This document shows positions 16,497 through 23,927 of a stretch of 36,350 bases of DNA, in pieces; position 1 is the stretch's first letter; each line of letters opens with the position of its first letter. The stretch is from Oscillospiraceae bacterium (lineage in GTDB: Bacteria; Bacillota; Clostridia; Oscillospirales; CAG-272), in the NCBI GenBank assembly GCA_015064695.1, contig SVRS01000025.1, forward strand, positions 1 through 36,350. Direction: 5' to 3'. The position numbers were made by a program, and so were the translations under genes. The notes under the pieces were generated by a model, which did not search any database, was not told where the DNA came from, and was given only the letters and a program-made list of their open reading frames with translations.

Positions 16497-17939
16497 TTAT
16501 TTCTTGCGAAGCAGAGCCTTGGCATCCCGCAGAAGCTCGATGACGGGTCTCGCGTTGAACAGGAGCATGACCGCATAGACGGCCACAGCACCGCCGTACA
16601 TCAAGCCGATGTGGCGGGGGAACCGCTCGGATACCGTTATGATGACGGTCAAGGCACCCAAAAGCAAGGTGTTGGTCAGTCCTCGTCCCCACTCCCGCTT
16701 GAAGGGGATGAGTCGGCGGGCGGTGGCCAGACGCAGGATGCAGACTGTGAAATAGCTGGCAAAGGTGGCGATCGACGCGCCCATGGCACCGTAAGGCGGA
16801 ATGAGCAGAAGGTTGAGGACAACGTTGAGCACCGCACCCACCAGAGCGGTAAGCATGGAGCCCATGGTCTTCTTGCTGGTGAAATACACTGAGCCTAAGA
16901 AGGTACACAGGGCGGTGAACACCGTGGCGAAGGTCAACGTGGGGATATAGATCCATGCCGCCTCAAAATCAAGGGCGAACAGAATGTGGGCCAGGAAGCG
17001 GGAGAGGATAACCAATCCGCCCCCTCCCAAAAAGGCCAGCGTGGTATAGATACGCCACACGCGGGAGTAGAAGGAGGCGCAGGCCGCAGGGTCCTCCTCA
17101 GCGGATACCGACAGCTTCCAGGCGCTGTCAAAGATGCTGATGGCGTAAATGAGCAGGTTGGGGATCTTGTAGGCGGCCGTATAGAGACCGTTGAGGTCAG
17201 CGGAGCACATGCGCTCCACCATAAAGCGGTCGGAGACACCCGTAACCCACCAGAACAGGGTGGTGGGCACCAGAGGGAGACAGAATCTCAGCATGGTGCG
17301 AATGGTCTGCCACGACACGGTCCGCGGCTTGACCGACCGCCACAGACGGGTGAACACCACGAGGAACAAAGTCGTCAGCAGATCGGCCAGAATGATGGAG
17401 CCCACGTAGCCGGTCACGCCAAAATCCAGGATGGGCAGAAACAGGAGATTCAGCCCGATGACGATGGCGGTATTGAGGATCCCCTGCCCCGCAAAGAGCT
17501 TGGTCCGCCCCACGGCACAGAGGTATTGAGAGACAACCGAGTGGAGGTTAGCCACCACCACGTAAGCCGCGATGAGCCAGACGCTCCCCCCGAAAAAGGG
17601 CAGCATTCCCAAAAGAGGCGACAGAAGCAGGAAGATCACCGAGCCTACGCCGTAAACCACCAACCCGTTGGTGAAGAAGGCCTCCTTGTCCCCCGTTTTG
17701 GCGGCGGCCGAGCGGAAGATACCCTCGGTAATCCCCGCGCAGGCCAGGGGTATGAGAAGGTTGGCGATCCCCGTGATGAGCTCGGCGGAGCTATACTCCG
17801 CAGGGGTCATGTAGGCCGTGTAGAGGCTGACCATGAAGAAAACCAGCAGCTTGGACAAAAGCTTTCCCGCGGTGAACACAGCTGTGTTGGTCAGGAGACG
17901 GGTATATTTGCTGGGGGTCTTGGGGGCATCTGCGGGCAT
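16497..17939 (-). CDS. Polysaccharide flippase (MOP/MATE superfamily)
   Basis: 480 residues with about 14 hydrophobic membrane helices spread over the whole length, beginning after TPSKYTRLLTNTAVFTAGKLLSKLLVFF. This is the opening pattern of oligosaccharide flippases (Wzx/RfbX-type, Pfam Polysacc_synt families) that move lipid-linked sugars across the membrane. No glycosyltransferase or polymerase genes lie beside it, so its lipid-linked substrate cannot be named. A consensus promoter lies 40 bases upstream, so it starts the transcription unit that probably includes mutS2. Confidence 0.85.
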   Translation of the reverse strand: MPADAPKTPSKYTRLLTNTAVFTAGKLLSKLLVFFMVSLYTAYMTPAEYSSAELITGIANLLIPLACAGITEGIFRSAAAKTGDKEAFFTNGLVVYGVGSVIFLLLSPLLGMLPFFGGSVWLIAAYVVVANLHSVVSQYLCAVGRTKLFAGQGILNTAIVIGLNLLFLPILDFGVTGYVGSIILADLLTTLFLVVFTRLWRSVKPRTVSWQTIRTMLRFCLPLVPTTLFWWVTGVSDRFMVERMCSADLNGLYTAAYKIPNLLIYAISIFDSAWKLSVSAEEDPAACASFYSRVWRIYTTLAFLGGGGLVILSRFLAHILFALDFEAAWIYIPTLTFATVFTALCTFLGSVYFTSKKTMGSMLTALVGAVLNVVLNLLLIPPYGAMGASIATFASYFTVCILRLATARRLIPFKREWGRGLTNTLLLGALTVIITVSERFPRHIGLMYGGAVAVYAVMLLFNARPVIELLRDAKALLRKK

Positions 17940-17978
17940 GAGCTTTCCTGCCTTTCTCTTGTAATTCTCTATTCATTT

Positions 17979-18007
17979 ATTGTACCAAAAGATGGAGATA
18001 TAGTCAA
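17979..18007 (-). promoter_or_regulatory. Promoter of the flippase-mutS2 unit
   Basis: On the minus strand TTGACT (18007-18002), 17 bases, TACAAT (17984-17979). Confidence 0.75.
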
Positions 18008-18046
18008 GGGGGTATGTGTAAATTTTCGAAAACTGTTGGTTGAGCC

Positions 18047-18077
18047 AAAAAAGCGTGTCCCACACGTGGGACACGCT
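18047..18077 (-). terminator. Terminator of the ECF operon, after the leucine-rich-repeat gene
   Basis: AGCGTGTCCCAC (18052-18063) pairs perfectly with GTGGGACACGCT (18066-18077). On the minus strand a T-run follows (18047-18051). It ends the four-gene unit that begins at 23746. Confidence 0.9.
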
Positions 18078-18086
18078 CGATCAGAA

Positions 18087-19883
18087 TCAGGGCACGTAGT
18101 TATAGTGGACCGTTGCCGAGAGATGGTTGACCCCCTTCGTGTACAGAGCGTTCCACTGGTCCTCGGTTCCCCCGTAGTAAACATCCTTCAGCAAAGGATC
18201 AAAATCGAATACCCCTTCCTCCATGGTGGTCACGCCGACGGGGACAAACGCCTCGGAAAGGAGATCGCATCCGGCAAAGGCATAGGATCGAATGGTAGTC
18301 AATCCATCGGGAAGAGCCACACTTGTCAGCGCATCACAATAACGGAAGGCATCCGACCCAATCTCACGCAGCCCCCGGCAAGTCGCCAGATCCAGCTCCG
18401 TCAGTTTTTCACAATGATGAAAAGCCTGCATCCCGATTTGCGCCAGGTTCTCGTGAAGCATAACCCGTTGAAGAGCCCTGCACTCTGCAAACGCCCTCTC
18501 CGGAATGTACGTAAGCCCCTTCGAAACAGAAACCTCCTGCAGATTCGCGCAGTTGCTGAAGGCCGACTCCCCCATTTCGGTCAGGCTGTCGGGCAACGTC
18601 ACACTCTGCAAGCCGCTACACGCAAAGAAAGCGTTTTCGCCGATGCTCTCCAGGCCGTCGGGGAAATGCAGCTCGGTCAAGCCCTCACACCCCTCAAAGG
18701 CGTTGGCCTCGATCCGAAGCAGGCCCTTCGGCCAAACAACCTCAGAAAGACTCGTGCAGTACTTAAAGGCATCCACACCGATCTCGGTCACACTGTCGGG
18801 CAGGATCACCTTCGTCAAATACGCGCAACGCAGGAAGCTATTCAGCTTCACAGCGTCTCCTCCGCGGATCTCCACCGTTTTTAAGGATTCCGGCAGATAA
18901 TTTCCCGACTCGGAGGAATGGAACATATTACGCAGATTGACCCCCATTCGCTGGGCAGGAATCGAAACGAACGCCATGGACGTACATCCCCGGAAGGCAT
19001 CCCCGCCAACACTCTCCACCCCATCGGGGATGATCAGCTCTGCAAGACCCGTGCATTCTCCGAAGGCAAGAGCCCCGATTTCCCGTATCCCCTCGGGAAG
19101 GGAGATCTCGGTCAAGCCCTCACAATCATAGAAAGCGAGCCGCCCGATGTGGGTCAGACTCTCGGGAAGGGTAACCTTCGTCAACGCCTTGTTCCCCATG
19201 AAAACGAAATCGTTGATTCGGGTCGTTCCCGCGGGGATCTCCACCTCGGTCACCGGAATATCTCCCGCGTACAACGTCCCTGCATAGACGAGGGGCTGAG
19301 AGGTATCATTGGCGAAGGAGATCCCATACCAGGCCTCCATGCTTGAAACGTACACGCCCTGCAAGCCCTCACACTTCAGAAACGCATTCTTCCCGATGCT
19401 CGTCAAATTGTCCGGCAGACGAATCTCCGCCAGGCTCTTGCACCCCTCCAGAGCGCTCTCCCCGATACTCGTCAAGCCCTCGGGCAGATCGATCTCCTCC
19501 AGATTGGTGCAGCCCTTGAACGCGCAGGCTTCAATCTCGGTCACACCATCGGGGATGGTTACACTCTTCAGATGGGTGGCGCGGGCAAAGCCGTCCTCCA
19601 TGATCCTCGTCACGGATATTCCCTCATAAGCTTCGGGAATCTCTGCCTGCTCCGCGGTCTGTCCGCGCCCCAAGGAAATGCCGTAGGTGCCGTCGGGCAA
19701 CCGTGTGTATTGCCATTCCGCCTCTGCCTGCACGTCCTCTCCCGCCGTGGTCCCATGAGTCTCCTCACTCCGCGTGCCGGTGTCCGTCTCCGGAGGATTC
19801 TTCTCGGGACTGCAGGAAGCCGAAACCGCCGTCAAGAGCAAAAATGCCGTCAAGAGGGCGATTCGATTGATCGCCTTTTTCAT
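18087..19883 (-). CDS. BspA-type leucine-rich-repeat lipoprotein
   Basis: 598 residues from the ATG at 19883, preceded by AAAGGGAG. An in-frame upstream extension has no signal peptide and runs into the previous gene. Signal peptide MKKAINRIALLTAFLLL, with Cys24 in VSASC as the lipid attachment site. From about 75 to 570 there are roughly 17 LRR_5 repeats of about 23 residues with the pattern LPDGLTSIGENAFxGCxxL. The C-terminus YYGGTEDQWNAL is common in this family. Such proteins act in adhesion and protein or glycan binding at the cell surface. It is the last gene of the ECF operon and may be one of its outputs. Confidence 0.8.
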   Translation of the reverse strand: MKKAINRIALLTAFLLLTAVSASCSPEKNPPETDTGTRSEETHGTTAGEDVQAEAEWQYTRLPDGTYGISLGRGQTAEQAEIPEAYEGISVTRIMEDGFARATHLKSVTIPDGVTEIEACAFKGCTNLEEIDLPEGLTSIGESALEGCKSLAEIRLPDNLTSIGKNAFLKCEGLQGVYVSSMEAWYGISFANDTSQPLVYAGTLYAGDIPVTEVEIPAGTTRINDFVFMGNKALTKVTLPESLTHIGRLAFYDCEGLTEISLPEGIREIGALAFGECTGLAELIIPDGVESVGGDAFRGCTSMAFVSIPAQRMGVNLRNMFHSSESGNYLPESLKTVEIRGGDAVKLNSFLRCAYLTKVILPDSVTEIGVDAFKYCTSLSEVVWPKGLLRIEANAFEGCEGLTELHFPDGLESIGENAFFACSGLQSVTLPDSLTEMGESAFSNCANLQEVSVSKGLTYIPERAFAECRALQRVMLHENLAQIGMQAFHHCEKLTELDLATCRGLREIGSDAFRYCDALTSVALPDGLTTIRSYAFAGCDLLSEAFVPVGVTTMEEGVFDFDPLLKDVYYGGTEDQWNALYTKGVNHLSATVHYNYVP

Positions 19884-19918
19884 AGTAAACTCCCTTTCCT
19901 TCTTCGTTTTTCCAAATG

Positions 19919-19987
19919 TGCCTCTGCGCCGCCAACGTGCAGGACGTCTCTCTCCTCCGAGCCTGCCGGGCCAAACACGCAGAGGCA
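19919..19987 (-). repeat. 10-base inverted repeat between the lipoprotein and LRR genes
   Basis: TGCCTCTGCG (19919-19928) is the exact reverse complement of CGCAGAGGCA (19978-19987). It almost fills the 113-base gap, ending about 35 bases before the LRR start. On the minus strand AAAAACG rather than a T-run follows, so it is more likely an mRNA processing or translation-tuning structure than a terminator. Confidence 0.4.
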
Positions 19988-19996
19988 CCCCAAAAA

Positions 19997-21505
19997 TCAA
20001 TCCACAAGGTACTTCGCCATCGCACGCTGGATTGCATTCTCAAGCTGCTCCCGATGAAGCATCAAAGAGAACTCCACGGTCGGACCGTCCTTCGAAACAC
20101 TCTTGCCAATGGCAGAGGAGACTCCGCCCATGTAGTTGAAATCATTGAGGAGGGACCACCCCAGATCCACGGTCATGGAATAACGGATCTGTCTGAGCAT
20201 GGTCACGTCCCGCGCAGAGCTGCTGTTGATCTTCTCCCATACCGCCAGGCTGTATGCCTCCTGAACGTCGTGGGAATAGTAGGCCAAGGTCTCCACCACG
20301 TCAGCAGCCATATCGAGATCCTCATTTCCCTTGGCCAGGGCAATAAGGCCGCCCACGTACAGGGTGCGGTAATTCTCCTGGTTCTGATCAAACAAGGGAT
20401 AGGGCAAAACACCCACATCCTGGGAATCGCCGACGTGCATGGTCAACTCCCTCAGGGAGGTCAGCTCAAACATGATTCGGTCGGAATCCATGCGCACCCA
20501 CGCCTGCTCCACTTCATTGGGGTAATTAAAATACGTGGTATCAGCAGCCGCTAAGGCGCTCAGCTTCTCCGCCAGGCTGAAGAAGCGGGTATGATTCTCA
20601 TCCAACAGAATATTCAGTGTATGATTCGCGTTATCCATGATCTGAATATCCGAGGAGGTCTGGAAAGAGGCGATCGGCGCTCTTCTTTGCTTGGACTCGT
20701 TAAAAATATCCAGCGTGTCGAATACAAAGGCCAGGCCGTACCTGTCCTGATAATCCAATACACCGTCTCCGTTATCCTTTCCGTACTCCGCAGAATAGGA
20801 TTGGAGTGCCTCCAAAGTCCATTCGTGATTCTCCACCAGATCGTATAGAGTATCCGCCGAGAACTCTCCCTTTACAATATCCCGATTGAAGGCAACCACG
20901 TGGGCGTCATCCGGAAGCAGAAAGCGATTGTACCCGAAAATTTGGGTGCCCTTGATCTGCAGACGCTGATTGTTCTCCTCACCCCAATATCCCGCAGAGG
21001 TATTGATTCCCTCCAGGGTATTCATATCCACCAAGTATCCCATCATCGGCTCCAGCGCTACCGCCGTGGGGATGATCAGCATGTGATAGCTTTTCCCCCC
21101 GCTCCGAACCATGGTCTGAAGATAATTGGTAAATTGATAACTATGCTCCAGGCCCAACGCATCCACGTTCACACCCAAATACGCCTCGGTCGCCTTGATT
21201 CGCTCAGCCGAAGCCTCCAGCACCCGGGTAGCCATGGCGTTTTCGCTCTTTTCAAAGTAGACAGATCCGTCCAAGGTGTCCTGACAGTACAGAATTCCAA
21301 AGGTCTTTCCGTAATTGTTTCGCTCCACACGAAAATCCTTGTGGTGAGGATCGGGCTCCTCCGTAACCCCTTCGGTTGCAGTCTCCGCGCCGGGAAGCGC
21401 ACTTTCAACGCCAAGGGTTCCGTCCTCCTCCTCCGTGTTCTCAGCACAGGCACAACAGGATAGAGCCATCCATAGTGCCAGCAGGATCAGTATTCCTTTT
21501 TTCAT
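19997..21505 (-). CDS. Solute-binding-type lipoprotein in the ECF operon
   Basis: 502 residues. Signal peptide MKKGILILLALWMALSCCAC, with the lipid Cys at 17 or 20. The mature part follows the extracellular solute-binding pattern: ERIKATEAYLGV, SAGYWGEENNQRLQIKGTQIFGYNRFLLPDD, an EF-hand-like loop GKDNGDGVLDYQDRYGLA, DVGVLPYPLFDQNQENYRTLY, DMAADVVETLAYYS. These blocks line up with the ectodomain of the membrane protein encoded just upstream (46-base gap), so the two probably bind related ligands or each other. Its start follows AAAGGAG. No transporter genes are present. Confidence 0.75.
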   Translation of the reverse strand: MKKGILILLALWMALSCCACAENTEEEDGTLGVESALPGAETATEGVTEEPDPHHKDFRVERNNYGKTFGILYCQDTLDGSVYFEKSENAMATRVLEASAERIKATEAYLGVNVDALGLEHSYQFTNYLQTMVRSGGKSYHMLIIPTAVALEPMMGYLVDMNTLEGINTSAGYWGEENNQRLQIKGTQIFGYNRFLLPDDAHVVAFNRDIVKGEFSADTLYDLVENHEWTLEALQSYSAEYGKDNGDGVLDYQDRYGLAFVFDTLDIFNESKQRRAPIASFQTSSDIQIMDNANHTLNILLDENHTRFFSLAEKLSALAAADTTYFNYPNEVEQAWVRMDSDRIMFELTSLRELTMHVGDSQDVGVLPYPLFDQNQENYRTLYVGGLIALAKGNEDLDMAADVVETLAYYSHDVQEAYSLAVWEKINSSSARDVTMLRQIRYSMTVDLGWSLLNDFNYMGGVSSAIGKSVSKDGPTVEFSLMLHREQLENAIQRAMAKYLVD

Positions 21506-21551
21506 AAAAAATCTCCTTTCAGTCGCTTTACGGCAACGTATATATCCATCG

Positions 21552-23201
21552 TTATCCGTTATTCCCTGCGATGTCCCGGAACAGCCGTTCCAGGAAGGGC
21601 ATGCGTTTCTGCGCTGCTTCGATCGCTCCGACTACGTCCATGCTGCCGGTCTCGGGATCATAGTTCGCCGCCATGGATCCCCACATTTTCACGGTCTCAG
21701 AGCAGCTTCCCTGCAGCACACGCATCAGCTCGGGAGTCATGGATCTGCAGATTCTCCGCAGCATCTGCAGATCTGCGGTGGAGCCGCAGCCTGCCCGACG
21801 CAGGAAGGTCTCCTCATATGCCTTCTGCATACCGGACGATTGATAAGCCAAGGTCTCCAAAACGTCGCACGCCATATCCAACGAATTGGAATCCGACAAA
21901 AGCGCCACGTAACCGCCCGTGTACAGAGTGCGGTAATCCGTCTGGGCAACGTCGTAGAGAGGATAGGGCAGAATACCCACGTCCACACTCTGCGTGCCCG
22001 ACTCCATCCGAGCGCTCAGCAGGGACAGCTCGAACATCACGGAGCCGTCCTTCAGCATCGAGTCAAAATCATAATCGTACACACCGTTCGTGGTAGTGCG
22101 GGCAAGCAGATCCTTCGCAAAGGCCTCCACACCCTGAATGCGCTCCACGTCGTCCAACGCGGAAACCACAAAGCCTTCGTCATCCGCCTTCATCATGCGG
22201 ATCTCCGAGGAGGTAAAGAAAGCGCTCAGCAGATCGAAGCTATCCACGGCCAAACCGTAGCTCGGCGTATCCCAGCCGTCACCATCATCGATCTCACCGC
22301 CGTAAGCCGTCACATAGCCCATCATGGTCTCCATCGTCCACTTCTTTTCCTCCACCAGACGGTACAGCTCGGCATCCGTGAAATATTGATTCACCAGCGC
22401 CCGATTGAAGCTGACCGCAGGACCGTCCGGAAGCAGGAAGCTGTTGTAGGCGATCAACTGCTTCCCGGCTATCTCCAAATGCTGATTGAAATCGCTCCCC
22501 CAGTAGCCGGCAGAAAGATTCAATCGATCCATGGATTTCAAATCGCACAGGTAGGGCGCCAGACTCAGGATCGATGCCAGGTCATCCGCCATGACCATGT
22601 CGTATACCCCTCTCTCTCCCGCGCCGTAGGAAAGACCGATTTTCCTCATGCACTCGTAGCCCGACTCTTCCCCGATCGACGCGATCTCCACGCCCAGGTA
22701 GGCCTCGGTAGCCCGGATCCGCTCCACAGCCTCGCGGCTCAGGGCGGTCGAGTCTCCGTTCTCCACATCCGCGAAGTAGTATTCGGGCTTCACGTCCTCC
22801 TCACTGTACACGATCGTAAAGCTGTCGTTGTAATCATTCTTTTCCACGTGATAGTCCTCGTCGTAGGAGGGCTCGGTTTCCTCCGCCCCCGTGTCATCCC
22901 CCGTCACGGGCTGAGATCCCACCGGAGGAATCACAACGGGCGGATTGATCGACGGAAAAATCTCGAAGAACCCAAAGGCATTACCCAAAACTGAAACCCC
23001 GATGCCCACCACCAACAGGATGGAGGCCGCAAGCCCCAGCACGGGCCATCTCAATCGAGTGGACCTTTTTCCGGACTTCTTTCCGCCCACGTCCGCTCCG
23101 ACAGCCGCCGAGGCGTTCCCCACAAAGGCCGCGCTATCCAGGACCAGATCGTCCCGAATCCCGCTCATAGCCGAGAAAAGTGTAAATACGTTCTCGTTCA
23201 T
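21552..23201 (-). CDS. Membrane-anchored solute-binding-like protein, putative anti-sigma partner
   Basis: 549 residues. A cytoplasmic N-terminus (1-52) with ISDEL-like GIRDDLVLDSAAF is followed by a basic stretch and one membrane segment at about 53-73. After a Pro-rich spacer, the extracellular part from about 115 resembles a whole solute-binding protein: ERIRATEAYLGVEI, SAGYWGSDFNQHLEIAGKQL, DVGILPYPLYDVAQTDYRTLY, DMACDVLETLAYQS. The EF-hand-like loop of the lipoprotein paralog is reduced to DDGDGWDTPSYGLA, so calcium binding is probably lost. It overlaps the sigma gene by four bases (ATGA). Topology and coupling suggest a sensor that controls the sigma factor; no known anti-sigma domain is visible. 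Confidence 0.75.
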   Translation of the reverse strand: MNENVFTLFSAMSGIRDDLVLDSAAFVGNASAAVGADVGGKKSGKRSTRLRWPVLGLAASILLVVGIGVSVLGNAFGFFEIFPSINPPVVIPPVGSQPVTGDDTGAEETEPSYDEDYHVEKNDYNDSFTIVYSEEDVKPEYYFADVENGDSTALSREAVERIRATEAYLGVEIASIGEESGYECMRKIGLSYGAGERGVYDMVMADDLASILSLAPYLCDLKSMDRLNLSAGYWGSDFNQHLEIAGKQLIAYNSFLLPDGPAVSFNRALVNQYFTDAELYRLVEEKKWTMETMMGYVTAYGGEIDDGDGWDTPSYGLAVDSFDLLSAFFTSSEIRMMKADDEGFVVSALDDVERIQGVEAFAKDLLARTTTNGVYDYDFDSMLKDGSVMFELSLLSARMESGTQSVDVGILPYPLYDVAQTDYRTLYTGGYVALLSDSNSLDMACDVLETLAYQSSGMQKAYEETFLRRAGCGSTADLQMLRRICRSMTPELMRVLQGSCSETVKMWGSMAANYDPETGSMDVVGAIEAAQKRMPFLERLFRDIAGNNG

Positions 23202-23746
23202 ACCGAATACCCCCTCTCATTCAAGTACACGCGCAATCGCTCACGGGTCTTGCCCAACCGTTTGGTGACGGCGTTGGGCGATAAACCGCTCCCCTCCGCC
23301 AGGACATTGACCGAGGCGCCATGCCAGTACCGCCCCAAAAACAAGCGGCGATCCACCTCGGAGACCTTGCGCAAAAAGGTATCCAATGCCTCCGACAGCG
23401 TGTTCTCGGCAGGCAGCTCATCGGTATCGGGCAGACATTCCGCCAGCTCCTCCAATACCGCCTCCACGTCCAGGTTTGCCCGATCCGCCCGCCTTTTCCG
23501 ATAGCGATCAATGGACAGATTTCGAACGATCCTGGACAGGAAAGCCCGCAAGGATCGCGGGATGGTGGGCGGGATGCTGTTCCAGGCCTTGAGGTAGGTA
23601 TCGTTCACACATTCCTCCGCATCCATACGGTCGTTCAGAATTCCCATGGATATCGCCATGCAAACCGCACCGTGAGCCTTTTCAGTTTCCAGAATGGCTT
23701 GCTCATTCCGCGCGAAATACAGGTCGATAATGATCTGATCCGTCAT
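23198..23746 (-). CDS. ECF-type RNA polymerase sigma factor
   Basis: 182 residues with sigma regions 2 (EECVNDTYLKAWNSIPP, FLSRIVRNLSIDRYRK) and 4 (FLGRYWHGASVNVLAEGSGLSPNAVTKRLGKTRERLRVYL). It is paralogous to the factor at 602, sharing the CVNDT and RNxxIDRYR blocks and the same length. The start follows AAAGGAGGAGAACATC, a strong binding site. It heads the operon with the membrane-anchored binding protein, the lipoprotein and the LRR lipoprotein. No clear sigma-A or ECF promoter was seen upstream; a 16-base palindrome there may be an operator. Confidence 0.9.
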   Translation of the reverse strand: MTDQIIIDLYFARNEQAILETEKAHGAVCMAISMGILNDRMDAEECVNDTYLKAWNSIPPTIPRSLRAFLSRIVRNLSIDRYRKRRADRANLDVEAVLEELAECLPDTDELPAENTLSEALDTFLRKVSEVDRRLFLGRYWHGASVNVLAEGSGLSPNAVTKRLGKTRERLRVYLNERGYSV

Positions 23747-23829
23747 GATGTTCTCCTCCTTTATATATACGTTTCCCCTCCCTTTTCCGAGAGGCGGGGC
23801 GTTATTGCCCCCTTCACCGACTATGACGA

Positions 23830-23845
23830 AATTTCATATGAAATT
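23830..23845. promoter_or_regulatory. Perfect 16-base palindrome upstream of the ECF operon
   Basis: AATTTCATATGAAATT, 84 bases before the sigma start codon, is a possible binding site for a dimeric regulator. A second small stem, GGGGC (23796-23800) with GCCCC (23807-23811), lies between it and the start. Confidence 0.4.
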
Positions 23846-23880
23846 CTGCCCGAAAAAGCCAAAATAAAAAGAAAAATTTT

Positions 23881-23914
23881 TCAAAAGTAAGCGGGCGCAC
23901 CTCCATGCGCCCGC
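23881..23914 (-). terminator. Terminator of the GH2/GTPase-NYN operon
   Basis: GCGGGCGCA (23891-23899) pairs with TGCGCCCGC (23906-23914), followed on the minus strand by a T-rich stretch (TTACTTTTG). It begins 14 bases after the stop at 23928. Confidence 0.8.
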
Positions 23915-23927
23915 CTGTATGATGCCT

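Noticed and set aside
23747..23880. ECF-type autoregulated promoter upstream of the second sigma gene
   Set aside because: No GAAC-type -35 with a properly spaced CGTC-type -10 was found; CGTC occurs near 23828 without a partner.
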